A DNA stretch of 64,000 bases from Kangiella koreensis DSM 16069 (lineage in GTDB: Bacteria > Pseudomonadota > Gammaproteobacteria > Enterobacterales > Kangiellaceae), in NCBI RefSeq assembly GCF_000024085.1, contig NC_013166.1, positions 2,232,001 through 2,296,000 on the forward strand, written 5' to 3'. Each line of letters opens with the position of its first letter. Within the stretch, counting starts at the first letter, position 1. Positions 1 to 8,524 of this stretch are shown in pieces. The notes beneath the pieces were generated by a model. It worked only from the letters and a program-made list of their open reading frames with translations. It made no database searches and was not told the origin of the DNA. A program made the position numbers and the translations under genes.

Positions 1-1089
1 CCCACTAGCTCTGCCCATCAATTTAGTACAGCCCACGCAAAACTTGAGCCTAACGGTGAGAATCAATATCAAGGATATTTGGCATTATCTTTACAAGATA
101 TCCAGCAGGCACTCTCTATCGATCCCAATAACGACGGAAAGCTGTTATGGCAAGAAGTCATTAATAGCATGCCAAACATAGAAGGCTACTTAACTAATAA
201 CCTTACTATTTGGCACAAGCCCCTTAACCCTCAAGATACCGCTGTAACCTGTCAAATAAACTGGTCAAAGGCACCGAAACTATCAGAGCTGTATGGAGAA
301 ACCTTACTGCAAATCCCTTTAACTGCAGTATGCCCTGAGCAGGAAGCTGCAGTTGACCAATTGTCTCTACAGTACAGTGCTTTTTTTGACATACTTAATG
401 ATCATAAGTTACTACTGACCTGGAGTTTTAATGAGGGCGAAACCTACTTCATTGTTGATAATGCGAAACAGATAACTAGCTTACCTTTTGTAACCAGTAG
501 CGTGCTTGATACCATTCATTTTTATTTATACCAAGGCGTGATCCATATTTGGTTTGGCCTTGATCATGTTCTGTTTGTATTTGCGCTGATTCTACCTTTC
601 GCCTGGTTACGGTTTCGTCAAGGTAGATACTCCGGAACGAAAAGCCTAGCACTTAAAGATTTACTGGTATTAATCACCAGCTTCACGCTAGCCCATTCAA
701 TTACACTGACATTGACCGCATTGAATGTTCTTTCAATTCCCTCGCAATGGGCGGAAATTGGCATTGCAATTTCGGTTGCCTTTACTGCAATTAATATTAT
801 TACTCACTGGGTCAAACGACTTGGGATCATCACTTTCTTATTTGGCTTACTGCACGGCATGGGATTTGCTGGAGCTCTATCTGAACTGGGTTTAAGTAAA
901 ACTTATAAAATCTCCAGTATTGTGGCTTTCAATCTAGGTGTAGAAATTGGACAAGTAGCTATCATTTTTCTGCTCTATCCACTACTGACTCGATTAAGAA
1001 AAACGCAAGTCTTGCAATATCGATTGGTGCCGACACTTGCAGTGCTAATTGCAATCATGGGAGGCTATTGGATTGTGGAGCGCTTATAA
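1..1089 (+). CDS. HupE/UreJ family membrane protein, 5' end outside window
   Basis: The reading frame is open from base 1 to the stop at 1087-1089, so the gene begins upstream of the window; the TTG at 79 is only the first start-like codon inside it. The visible N-terminal half (about 180 residues) is soluble and probably extracytoplasmic. The C-terminal half has at least five hydrophobic segments and the HupE/UreJ signatures: a conserved His followed by GLDH near the first membrane helix (VIHIWFGLDHVLF), SFTLAHSITL, and LLHGMGFAGAL. Members of this family are thought to be metal (nickel or cobalt) permeases or accessory proteins, but this domain form with a long soluble N-terminus is usually only called 'HupE/UreJ family'. 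No hydrogenase or urease gene is adjacent, so the substrate is unknown. An intrinsic terminator follows. Confidence 0.85.
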   Translation, partial: PTSSAHQFSTAHAKLEPNGENQYQGYLALSLQDIQQALSIDPNNDGKLLWQEVINSMPNIEGYLTNNLTIWHKPLNPQDTAVTCQINWSKAPKLSELYGETLLQIPLTAVCPEQEAAVDQLSLQYSAFFDILNDHKLLLTWSFNEGETYFIVDNAKQITSLPFVTSSVLDTIHFYLYQGVIHIWFGLDHVLFVFALILPFAWLRFRQGRYSGTKSLALKDLLVLITSFTLAHSITLTLTALNVLSIPSQWAEIGIAISVAFTAINIITHWVKRLGIITFLFGLLHGMGFAGALSELGLSKTYKISSIVAFNLGVEIGQVAIIFLLYPLLTRLRKTQVLQYRLVPTLAVLIAIMGGYWIVERL

Positions 1090-1114
1090 ACTTATATCGT
1101 AAGCAAACAAAAAA

Positions 1115-1142
1115 AGCAGTAGCCAGTGACTACTGCTTTTTT
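1115..1142 (+). terminator. Rho-independent terminator after the HupE/UreJ gene
   Basis: An 8-bp perfect stem (AGCAGTAG at 1115-1122 with CTACTGCT at 1130-1137), a 7-base loop and a run of T. It lies 26 bases after the stop of the upstream gene. Confidence 0.85.
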
Positions 1143-1218
1143 AATGACTAACGGTTTTGTCATAGAGACAATTTCTTGCACCGCTTACCAATACAGTGCT
1201 AAAGATTTGTATCAAGAA

Positions 1219-1698
1219 TTAAGCAGCGGCTTCCGCTTTATTCTTGTGCTCTAAGACTTGCTCAGACTTCTTCTCTGAAGTTCCAATCTCGATAGTACGA
1301 GGCTTCATCGCTTCAGGTATTTCCTGCTTCAAGTTAATGGTTAACAAACCGTTGTTCATATCAGCTGATACCACTTCAATATGATCAGCTAAATTAAATT
1401 TACGTTCAAAGGCACGATAAGCTATGCCTTGATGCAAGAACTTACGCTCTTCATCGGTTTTCTCTTTACGGCCACGAATAGTTAGCACACCCTTTTCAAC
1501 CTGGATGTCCAGCTCATGGCGGCCAAAACCGGCAACTGCAATAGTTACTGCATATTTGTTTTCATCAAGAACTTCGATGTCGTAAGGTGGGTAGCCGTTA
1601 GAAGACTGCTCGCCACGTAATGAGCTATCCAATAAAGATGCCATACGATCGAAACCAACACTACTACGGTATAGTGGACTTAAATCTATTCTATTCAT
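1219..1698 (-). CDS. ibpA: Small heat-shock protein, IbpA/Hsp20 family
   Basis: A 159-residue alpha-crystallin-type holdase that binds unfolding proteins and keeps them refoldable by DnaK/ClpB. The N-terminus MNRIDLSPLYRSSVGFDRM is the IbpA-type N-terminal motif, followed by YPPYDIE, the conserved GF turn (VAGFGRHELDI), the core beta-sandwich, RAFERKFNL, and a C-terminal IEI-containing tail. I chose the ATG at 1698 over two upstream in-frame starts (1704 and 1722): it sits 8 bases after GGAGG, while 1704 is too close to that site and 1722 lies upstream of it. A sigma-32 promoter lies upstream and the leader can fold into a ROSE-type hairpin over the ribosome binding site, so both transcription and translation look heat-controlled. 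Confidence 0.93.
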   Translation of the reverse strand: MNRIDLSPLYRSSVGFDRMASLLDSSLRGEQSSNGYPPYDIEVLDENKYAVTIAVAGFGRHELDIQVEKGVLTIRGRKEKTDEERKFLHQGIAYRAFERKFNLADHIEVVSADMNNGLLTINLKQEIPEAMKPRTIEIGTSEKKSEQVLEHKNKAEAAA

Positions 1699-1702
1699 AA
1701 TC

Positions 1703-1725
1703 ATATCCTCCAATAGAAGCAATAT
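1703..1725 (-). promoter_or_regulatory. ROSE-like RNA thermometer over the ibpA ribosome binding site
   Basis: Read on the minus strand, the leader contains ATATTGCTTC, a four-base loop UAUU, then GGAGGATAT. The two arms pair as AUAU/AUAU, U-G, a bulged G, then CUUC/GGAG. This buries the Shine-Dalgarno GGAGG and reproduces the ROSE hallmark: a UUGCU strand with a bulged G opposite AGGA, just before the start codon. ROSE elements are known in front of ibpA in enterobacteria and in small heat-shock genes of rhizobia. The assignment rests on visible base pairing and position; no folding energy was computed. Confidence 0.72.
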
Positions 1726-1778
1726 ATTGTTAAAGTTAATGAGCTCTAATCTCTCAGAGACTTAGTGCTCACGATCCT

Positions 1779-1807
1779 ATTTGGGGATATGCGGTAAAGA
1801 TTTCAAG
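1779..1807 (-). promoter_or_regulatory. Sigma-32 heat-shock promoter of ibpA
   Basis: On the minus strand CTTGAAA (plus 1801-1807) is followed after 14 bases by CCCCAAAT (plus 1779-1786). The E. coli RpoH consensus is CTTGAAA, 11-16 bases, CCCCATNT, so seven of seven and seven of eight positions match. Transcription would start near 1770, leaving a leader of about 70 bases that contains the thermometer hairpin. Confidence 0.85.
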
Positions 1808-1844
1808 TTTTCGGATGAAAAAATATGACCGATAACTTTGTTCA

Positions 1845-1870
1845 TAAAAAAAGCCACCCGAGGGTGGCTT
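1845..1870 (-). terminator. Rho-independent terminator of the S9 peptidase gene
   Basis: A 9-bp perfect stem (AAGCCACCC at 1851-1859, GGGTGGCTT at 1862-1870) is followed on the minus strand by a run of T (plus-strand A run at 1845-1852). It separates the peptidase gene from the ibpA promoter just beyond. Confidence 0.85.
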
Positions 1871-1898
1871 TCTAATAAAGCTTGAACAAACAGTAAAT

Positions 1899-3866
1899 CT
1901 ACTTACCAATATGCTCATCCAGAAAGTCTAGAATCTTTTCAAATGATTCAATGCGATATTCAACCTTCTGGAATCCATGACCATCTTCACGATAAAAAGT
2001 ATCATACTCTTTACCAGCTTCCTTCAGTTTTTCTTCAAGCAGGTAGGCATTGTCGATAGGTACTCGAACATCCTCTTCACCGTGAACAATCAACAGAGCT
2101 GCCTTCAACTTATCAACGTGATAGACCGGAGAACGCTCATGAGTTACACCCTCTTCAGAGCCGAATGAATAACGCTTATAGTTTTCACCAGCTTTTGAAT
2201 TATTTCTGAAACTATCAGCTTTGGCCCACTGCAAGTCTATCTCATAAGGACCCGCTTCGGGAATTGAACACTTGTACAAATCAGGCTCTTTAACTACAGC
2301 TTGCATTGAAGCATAACCACCATAACTAATACCATGGATACAGATCCTGTTTTTGTCAGCAAGCCCTTTATTAATAGCCCAATGAGTAGCGTCAGTAATA
2401 TCATCCTGCATTTTTGCACCCCACTCACCAGAACCAGCTTCTTCAAAGTCCTTACCATAGCCACCAGAGCCACGATAATTCAGTTGCAGCACTAAATAGC
2501 CACGATTAGCTAATAGTTGCGCTCTCCAATCAAAACCCCAACGGTCAGTAGCACCGTATGGTCCCCCATGAGGGAAAATAATTAATGGGAGATCTTTAGG
2601 TTTAACACCATTAGGGATAGTTAATTGCCCATACATTTTCAGGCCGTCACGAGCAGTCATAATAAATGGTTCAACTGATGCCATAATCTCTGGCTTGATA
2701 TGCGGCAAAGAGCTGGCGATATATTTTGCCTTATTATTTTCACGATTAAAGAGGAAGAAGTCACCAGGATTTCTATCGCTGTAGGTTCTCACCATGGCTA
2801 ACTTATTATCATCACTGTAGGCAGTCATAATAATATCTTGTCCCTGGAAACTCGCTCTAAGTGATTTATGAAAAGCTACTTCCTTGGCAACTGAGTCATC
2901 ACTTAAATAAAAATACTCTGGGTAACCTGGCTCATAAGTGACCCCGACAACTTCACCTTGAGCGCCATATAGCCCACCATTGATATCCACATCAGGGTGA
3001 CGATGTAAGAACTTTATCTTACGTGTTTTTAAATCAAGCTCAAACAGCCCTGTGACACCTTCATGATCAAGATCATGATTTGAAACAAAGTAAAATTTGT
3101 CATTAGTTAAGTTAAAACCAATACCGCCAACGACGGGGATACCTTCATGTTTTACTGGTAGTTTCAGAGTTGTCCAGTTGCCCTGTAAATCTTTAATATG
3201 GATTGTTGAGACATCGTCGCTTATATTATTCCTGTCCACAGGGTCATGTTCGATAGCAACACGAGGCACCTCGTTTAAATCCACATCAATCGAGCGAATT
3301 CTTGCATCAGGGCCACCTATAGGTTTAGGAGAGTCAGTGTTATAAAGCAACTGCCCCGTATAAACATCCATTCGGTGCAATTTAACCCCGCCTTTTTCAG
3401 ACCAGTGTGATTTACCCACTAAAATTCTTCTATCATCATCTTTCAAGGGGCTGATAAAACTAATCCAAGAACGCTGAAAATCCCATAATTGAATTCGTTT
3501 GGTACCGTCAATGTTGCCAGCAACCAGTCTGTAATCCTTATCAGCACCATCTAACCATCCAGTAATATTGGCGGCTAACATCAGCACTCGCTCATTGTTA
3601 ACCCAATGAAAACTGACAACTTCTCGCTCATCACCTACTTCAAAAGAAGTCAGGATTTTGTTATCAGCAACATTCATTACTGCTAACTTTACTTCGGAGC
3701 CATCTTCATAGGTAAAGGCAATATGCTCACCATCAGGAGAAACCTTAGCACTTTTAAATTGCGACTTTTTTGCAAAGTCTTCGATTGGAATAACTTTTGA
3801 TTGAGCAACACCAGATAAAAAAAGCGCAATTGCCAAAGTGATAATTAAATTAAAAAGCTGTTTCAT
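1899..3866 (-). CDS. Secreted S9 family prolyl oligopeptidase-like peptidase
   Basis: A 655-residue protein with a Sec signal peptide (MKQLFNLIITLAIALFLSGV, probable cleavage after AQS), a beta-propeller-like region (about residues 40-400) and a C-terminal alpha/beta-hydrolase domain. The catalytic serine is in GISYGGYAS (about 515), the acid in EEDVRVPI (about 600) and the histidine in DGHGF (about 630); the HGGPYG oxyanion region is present. These are the marks of the acylaminoacyl-peptidase/DPP4-like branch of family S9, which cuts short peptides. It probably acts in the periplasm. The start follows AGAGGA with suitable spacing. It is a single-gene unit with its own terminator. The exact peptide specificity cannot be told from sequence. 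Confidence 0.9.
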   Translation of the reverse strand: MKQLFNLIITLAIALFLSGVAQSKVIPIEDFAKKSQFKSAKVSPDGEHIAFTYEDGSEVKLAVMNVADNKILTSFEVGDEREVVSFHWVNNERVLMLAANITGWLDGADKDYRLVAGNIDGTKRIQLWDFQRSWISFISPLKDDDRRILVGKSHWSEKGGVKLHRMDVYTGQLLYNTDSPKPIGGPDARIRSIDVDLNEVPRVAIEHDPVDRNNISDDVSTIHIKDLQGNWTTLKLPVKHEGIPVVGGIGFNLTNDKFYFVSNHDLDHEGVTGLFELDLKTRKIKFLHRHPDVDINGGLYGAQGEVVGVTYEPGYPEYFYLSDDSVAKEVAFHKSLRASFQGQDIIMTAYSDDNKLAMVRTYSDRNPGDFFLFNRENNKAKYIASSLPHIKPEIMASVEPFIMTARDGLKMYGQLTIPNGVKPKDLPLIIFPHGGPYGATDRWGFDWRAQLLANRGYLVLQLNYRGSGGYGKDFEEAGSGEWGAKMQDDITDATHWAINKGLADKNRICIHGISYGGYASMQAVVKEPDLYKCSIPEAGPYEIDLQWAKADSFRNNSKAGENYKRYSFGSEEGVTHERSPVYHVDKLKAALLIVHGEEDVRVPIDNAYLLEEKLKEAGKEYDTFYREDGHGFQKVEYRIESFEKILDFLDEHIGK

Positions 3867-4056
3867 GACATTCCTCTAGTCATTATTTGAATTATAAAAA
3901 CTCACCCACAATAAAGAGAATGAGTGCATTTGTATAGCTTCCTTTTGTATCAGTTCAAGATAATTTTATGTCTAATACCTACAATGATAGAAACATTGTG
4001 GAATTCTTTTTCAAAGTAATCTATCTAAGATTTTTCTTGTAAACACAATTCTTTTG

Positions 4057-4893
4057 TTACGTTTTCTTTTCTGCAAGCTTTTGCAGAACTAAACCTACCG
4101 CAAAATTACCAAATGTTGCCGTGATATGGGTAGCAGATCCCATACCCACGTCACAGGCCATTCGCAGGGCTCTTTCCGAATCGGGCTTAGCTTGCGTGAT
4201 TCCACCATCAGGTAGTGGATAAGAAAGTTGTTCCGTAGAGTAGACGCAGGGAACCTGATACTTACGTTTGACGTTACTTGAAAAGCCATAGTCATAACGC
4301 AGAATGGAGCGTGTTTTAGCCAGCAAGGGGTCGTTATGGGTGCGTGTCAGATCGGCGATGGTAATTTGCGTTGGATCGACTTGTCCACCAGCGCCACCCA
4401 CACAGACAATGCGAATTTTATTACGCTTACAAAAACGAATCAGAGCCGCTTTGCTTCGTGCGCTATCAATCGCATCAATAACATAGTCATAATCCGTTGA
4501 AATATAGTCTCGAACGTTCTCCGGTTTCAACAAATCTTCGATGATAGTGACCTGGCAGTCAGCGTTAATGTGGGCGATGCGCTCTTTTAAAACCTCGGCT
4601 TTACCCAGACCCACCGTATTTTCAAGCGCCACCAACTGACGGTTAATGTTAGACTCGCTCACTTCATCAGGATCGATCATGGTGATTTTACCAATTCCAG
4701 AGCGAGCCAATGACTCAACTACCCAGGAACCAACACCACCGACACCGATAACACAGACGTGAGATTGCTGAAAGTTTTCCAATGCTTTTTGCCCGTACAG
4801 CCGAGCAATGCCACCAAATCGATTGTCCACAAAAGTAGTTGGTATAAGAATGATGCCACGATTATAGCAAGTGATGCGTCGATTAGTTAACAC
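4057..4893 (-). CDS. tcdA: tRNA threonylcarbamoyladenosine dehydratase (TcdA/CsdL)
   Basis: An E1-like ATP-dependent enzyme that cyclises t6A at position 37 of ANN-decoding tRNAs to ct6A. The family block RFGGIARLYG is followed by the nucleotide-binding VIGVGGVGSWVVESLARSGI, the DPDEV and NINRQ motifs, DYVIDAIDS, and VGGAGGQVDPTQI, all as in E. coli CsdL/TcdA (268 residues). The start is uncertain. The longest frame begins with GTG at 4893 (278 aa) and has no clear ribosome binding site. A GTG at 4830 would give 256 aa starting MDNRFGG, and a good TATAAT box lies between the two, so transcription may begin inside the long form. The gene diverges from the outer-membrane protein gene at 4977. 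Confidence 0.93.
   Translation of the reverse strand: MLTNRRITCYNRGIILIPTTFVDNRFGGIARLYGQKALENFQQSHVCVIGVGGVGSWVVESLARSGIGKITMIDPDEVSESNINRQLVALENTVGLGKAEVLKERIAHINADCQVTIIEDLLKPENVRDYISTDYDYVIDAIDSARSKAALIRFCKRNKIRIVCVGGAGGQVDPTQITIADLTRTHNDPLLAKTRSILRYDYGFSSNVKRKYQVPCVYSTEQLSYPLPDGGITQAKPDSERALRMACDVGMGSATHITATFGNFAVGLVLQKLAEKKT
4861..4890 (-). promoter_or_regulatory. Candidate promoter inside the 5' extension of tcdA
   Basis: On the minus strand TTAACT (plus 4885-4890), an 18-base spacer and a perfect TATAAT (plus 4861-4866). If used, the transcript would start near 4855 and the short tcdA form from GTG 4830 would be the product. The -35 match is only 4 of 6, so this is a suggestion. Confidence 0.35.
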
Positions 4894-4976
4894 ACTGATA
4901 GCCTTATCAGTGGGCTTTCGACAATAAAATGCTTAGAATAGCGCCAACTTACAACCATAGGTTTAGAGGGTAAACT

Positions 4977-5744
4977 ATGAAACTGAATAAACTATTCGTT
5001 GCAACCACCATTTTAGCTGCCTCAAGCATCGCATCTGCCGATGTGGTTGGTGTCTATGCCGGTGCTCAAAAGTGGAACTATGATATTGATGGTTATGTCA
5101 GTACTGGCTCTGAAAATATCGACTTTAATAATGATCTTGGGTATGACGATGGTGATGACAACAGTTATTTTGTTGCCTTAGAGCACCCAATCCCTGTATT
5201 ACCTAATATTAAAATCCAGCAGAACAATCTTGAAGGCAATGCCAGAGGTACTGCCAGTCAGGACTATACTTTTGGTTCTGTTCCTTTCATCGCGGGCACT
5301 CCAACGGTTTCAAGCTACGATTTTAGCAACATCGATTACACACTCTACTATGAAATCCTGGATAACTGGGTCAATTTAGATTTGGGTATTACGGGTAAGC
5401 AGTTTGATGGCTATATGGATGTGGGTGTTGAAGTAACTACTGGCGGTCCAATCACATCACGTGTGGACTTCACAGGCACAGTCCCTATGCTTTACGGTAA
5501 AGCACAGTTTGACTTCCCGTTATCAGGCTTCAGTGTTGGTTCAACCTTAAACATTGGGCAAACTACCGATGACAAAATCAACGATTACACTATATTCCTC
5601 GGATACAATAGCGATAAAGATCAAACGGGCTTTGGCTTTGAAGTAGGTTACCGTAACTTCACGGTTGAATTTGATGACTTTGATGATTTATCCAGTGATT
5701 TTACCTTTGACGGTTACTACGCCAGCTTAAACTTCCACTTTTAG
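4977..5744 (+). CDS. Outer-membrane beta-barrel protein (TIGR04219-like)
   Basis: A 255-residue protein with a signal peptide cleaved around ASA-DVVGVYAG. The mature chain is rich in Asp, Gly and aromatic residues in alternating beta-strand patterns and ends in YYASLNFHF, a C-terminal aromatic typical of BAM-inserted barrels. The opening DVVGVYAGAQKWNYDIDG and the acidic loop after it match the gammaproteobacterial 'TIGR04219 family outer membrane beta-barrel' group as I know it. Function is unknown; no transport role can be assigned. The ATG follows GAGGGTAAACT. The gene is monocistronic and ends at a strong symmetrical terminator shared with ampG. Confidence 0.82.
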   Translation: MKLNKLFVATTILAASSIASADVVGVYAGAQKWNYDIDGYVSTGSENIDFNNDLGYDDGDDNSYFVALEHPIPVLPNIKIQQNNLEGNARGTASQDYTFGSVPFIAGTPTVSSYDFSNIDYTLYYEILDNWVNLDLGITGKQFDGYMDVGVEVTTGGPITSRVDFTGTVPMLYGKAQFDFPLSGFSVGSTLNIGQTTDDKINDYTIFLGYNSDKDQTGFGFEVGYRNFTVEFDDFDDLSSDFTFDGYYASLNFHF

Positions 5745-5762
5745 TTAGCAAAATAACCTATA

Positions 5763-5790
5763 AATAAAGGGGCATTATGCCCCTTTATTT
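5763..5790. terminator. Bidirectional intrinsic terminator
   Basis: AAATAAAGGGGCAT and its complement form a nearly perfect hairpin flanked by A-rich and T-rich tracts on both sides. It can serve the outer-membrane protein gene (plus) and ampG (minus), which converge here. Confidence 0.85.
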
Positions 5791-5839
5791 ATTTCTACAT
5801 CACTTTAAGGTGACTATTTTATTCGGTAGATTTCATTGA

Positions 5840-7177
5840 TTACTTGCCCAGCTTGTCCAATACACTGGTATCACCATTCCATGGCGCAACCCAAAATAGC
5901 ATCACCATGCCTGGAATTGCTGCAAAAAAACTAAAGTAAAAATAATTTTCCCAACCAAACCCTTCCATCGGAATATGAAACCATCGAAATGCCGTTTCGA
6001 TCCAGGGAGCGGTTTCCTCATTCAGTCCTTCTACCAGATAGCCAGACGAAGCGCTGGCCAATACACGAGGCAGGGTTGCCAGTGTCGACAATAGTGCAAA
6101 TTGGGTTGCCGTAAACTGACGATTCGAAATTTTTGCCATAAAAGCCATTAGGGCAACGGTACCCAGCCCCACTCCGATGTATTCGAAGCTAATTACCCAG
6201 AACAGGACAGTGGTGTCATTTCCGGCTCGTGCCAACCATGCGAAACCTAGAATGGACACGATTTGAACTACACCAAAAACCCATAATGAACGGTAGATAC
6301 CCAAAGGGATCATTAAAAATCCACCCACTATCGATCCAGCAATAGATGCCCACAAGCCAGCAAATTTAGCGACCGTACCTATTTCAGTTTTAGTAAAGCC
6401 TAAGTCCAGATAAAAAGGGGTAGATAAAGCTACCGCAAAATTATCGCCAAGTTTATAAAAGAAAAGAAACGCTAAGATGACTAAGGCAGGCTTCCAGCCA
6501 CTGCGCCTGAAGAACTCTTGAAATGCTCCTACTGTAGCTTCGCGAATCGAAACTGGCGTGGCAAATGTCTGCTCCGGCTCTGGAATAATAATGGTCACAA
6601 GAGCTGCCAGCACCATAAAACCAGCCAACACCCAGTGTACAAGCCCCCATGCAAAGTGATCGGCTAATGTTAGTCCAAGCGTTACGGGGATTAGAACCGA
6701 TAATCGATAGGCATTAACATGAAACGATGAACCCAGACCAAGCTCTTCGTCTGGTAATAACTCTCTACGGTAAGCATCAATGACAATATCCTGACTGGCG
6801 CTAAAGAACGCGATACCAACACACAAAACAACAATAGCAGTAAGCCCAGTATTTGGCGTGAAGAAACTCAAGCCAGCAAGCATCACCGCCACTGCCAGCT
6901 GAGTGACGAATAGCCAACCCTTACGCCGTCCAAGGAAAGGTAGTACAAAGCGGTCCATTGCAGGTGCCCACACAAACTTCCAGACGTAAGGCAGCTGAAT
7001 AAACGCCATCAAACCAATGGTTTTTAAATCAATACCTTCATCACGAAACCAGGCCGGCATGTATTGAAATAACACATACAAGGGCATTCCCGAAGCCATA
7101 CCGGTAAATACACATACCAGCATTCTCTTATTAGCAAGGTGCGTCCAAATGTTAATGAGGTTTTGTTTGATATTCAT
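5840..7177 (-). CDS. ampG: AmpG-like muropeptide MFS permease
   Basis: A 445-residue, roughly 12-14 helix inner-membrane protein. The start is typical of AmpG: KRMLVCVFTGMASGMPLYVL, then AWFRDEGIDLKTIGLMAF, LPYVWKFVWAPAMDRF and LGRRKGWL, the last being the MFS loop 2-3 motif region. The later segment SQDIVIDAYRRELL is also typical. AmpG imports GlcNAc-anhydroMurNAc peptides released during wall turnover and so feeds recycling and beta-lactamase induction. The gene diverges from the PanE-MsrB fusion with only about 48 bases between the starts, so the promoters overlap. Length is close to E. coli AmpG (491) but lacks its final helices. Confidence 0.88.
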   Translation of the reverse strand: MNIKQNLINIWTHLANKRMLVCVFTGMASGMPLYVLFQYMPAWFRDEGIDLKTIGLMAFIQLPYVWKFVWAPAMDRFVLPFLGRRKGWLFVTQLAVAVMLAGLSFFTPNTGLTAIVVLCVGIAFFSASQDIVIDAYRRELLPDEELGLGSSFHVNAYRLSVLIPVTLGLTLADHFAWGLVHWVLAGFMVLAALVTIIIPEPEQTFATPVSIREATVGAFQEFFRRSGWKPALVILAFLFFYKLGDNFAVALSTPFYLDLGFTKTEIGTVAKFAGLWASIAGSIVGGFLMIPLGIYRSLWVFGVVQIVSILGFAWLARAGNDTTVLFWVISFEYIGVGLGTVALMAFMAKISNRQFTATQFALLSTLATLPRVLASASSGYLVEGLNEETAPWIETAFRWFHIPMEGFGWENYFYFSFFAAIPGMVMLFWVAPWNGDTSVLDKLGK

Positions 7178-7225
7178 TGATAAAGGCTTTATGTTTTGCT
7201 TATTAACAGTTGTTTGAATATGCCC

Positions 7226-8524
7226 ATGAAATTTACTGTAAGCATTCTTGGCGCTGGCGCTATCGGTCAGCTGCTAGCCCATAAACTAACTGATGCCTCA
7301 GTTGAATGCCAGCTTATTGTGAGCGATTCTGACAAATACGACTCTCCCGACTGGCAGTTTCGCGATCTTAACCAGAAAGTCAGTTCTCAGCAGTTGCAAA
7401 GCACCGCCCACAGCTCTAGTCGAAAGGACTCATCACCACTGGTTCTGGTCTTTGTCTGCGTTAAGGCGCCGCAACTAGAGTCCGCGTTAGACTCTATCAA
7501 GCATCGTTTACACGACCAAAGCCAGTTAGTGCTGTTTCAAAATGGCATGGGCCATGAGAATGTGGCCAGCCACTATGTGTCTGAACAAAACATATTCTTT
7601 GCCAGCAATACTCATGGCGCCTATCGGGAGTCGAGTCAAAGCCTGGTTTATGCAGGAGCGGGCAAGATTATCGTCGGAGCATTTGAGCAGCAATCAACTC
7701 CTGAGTGGTTCAATCAACTACAGCAAACTAGCACCGGGCTAACTTTTGAATGGAGTGCTGATATCCAGCCAATTCTCTGGCGCAAACTACTGATCAATGC
7801 GGTGGTTAATCCATTAACAGCCATACATCGCTGTAAAAATGGTGAGCTGCTCAAAGAAGAATACAGGACTCAACTGTTAGCGTTAATCAATGAAAGCCGC
7901 CAGTTTGCACAAGCCATGCAGTTTGATTTTGCAGACGATCTAAAAACCATCATTCTCGAGGTCATAGAACAAACGGCCGATAACTATTCTTCGATGTATC
8001 AGGATGCGATGGCTGAGCGAATGACTGAAATTAATGCTATCAACGGTTATTTATTGGATCAGATCCAGGCAAAGGCATTTCATGCACCCCATCATTGGGC
8101 ACTGTGGAGTCAGTTTCACATCCAGTATCCGCCACTGAAAAAGCTGACCGAAACCAAAGCCAAGAATTTTGATGAGGTGACTTATCATGTCACCCAAGAG
8201 CACGGCACTGAGCGCCCTTTTACCGGCCAATATAATATGCATCAGGAAAAAGGTGTTTATCGCTGCGTGTGTTGCAACTCTGTATTATTTGACGACAGTG
8301 GTAAATTCGATTCAGGCTGCGGTTGGCCAAGTTTCGACCGCGCGCAAAATAATAAAGCCATCGCTTACCTCGTTGATACCAGCCATAATATGCAGCGCGT
8401 GGAAATTCGTTGCGCACAATGCGGCTCTCATCTTGGGCATGTCTTTAACGACGGTCCGACAGATACAGGACAGCGTTATTGCGTTAACTCAGTCAGTCTG
8501 GACTTCGAGCCAGCAGACCATTAA
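7226..8524 (+). CDS. Fusion of ketopantoate reductase-like (PanE) domain and MsrB
   Basis: One uninterrupted 433-residue frame holds two normally separate enzymes. Residues 1-300 are a 2-dehydropantoate 2-reductase-like domain: the NADPH-binding VSILGAGAIGQLL at the very N-terminus, FVCVKAPQ, LFQNGMGHE, and the catalytic region WRKLLINAVVNPLTAI with the conserved Lys and Asn. Residues 305-433 are a complete peptide-methionine (R)-S-oxide reductase: YHVTQEHGTERPFTGQY, zinc cysteines in CVCC (about 347) and CAQC (about 396), the recycling Cys in SGCGWPSF, HLGHVFNDGP, and the catalytic Cys in RYCVNS (about 419). The junction KKLTETKAKNFDEVTYHVTQ reads like a normal MsrB N-terminus without its start codon. 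The frame opens earlier at a TTG (7196), but ATG 7226 puts the Rossmann strand at the N-terminus as in PanE. Confidence 0.88.
   Translation: MKFTVSILGAGAIGQLLAHKLTDASVECQLIVSDSDKYDSPDWQFRDLNQKVSSQQLQSTAHSSSRKDSSPLVLVFVCVKAPQLESALDSIKHRLHDQSQLVLFQNGMGHENVASHYVSEQNIFFASNTHGAYRESSQSLVYAGAGKIIVGAFEQQSTPEWFNQLQQTSTGLTFEWSADIQPILWRKLLINAVVNPLTAIHRCKNGELLKEEYRTQLLALINESRQFAQAMQFDFADDLKTIILEVIEQTADNYSSMYQDAMAERMTEINAINGYLLDQIQAKAFHAPHHWALWSQFHIQYPPLKKLTETKAKNFDEVTYHVTQEHGTERPFTGQYNMHQEKGVYRCVCCNSVLFDDSGKFDSGCGWPSFDRAQNNKAIAYLVDTSHNMQRVEIRCAQCGSHLGHVFNDGPTDTGQRYCVNSVSLDFEPADH

Noticed and set aside
3097..3345. 82-codon ORF antisense to the S9 peptidase
   Set aside because: Antisense shadow with no ribosome binding site, no known motif and inside a full-length gene.
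7196..7225. Upstream TTG start for the PanE-MsrB fusion
   Set aside because: No ribosome binding site, and the Rossmann strand begins right after ATG 7226 as in other PanE proteins.
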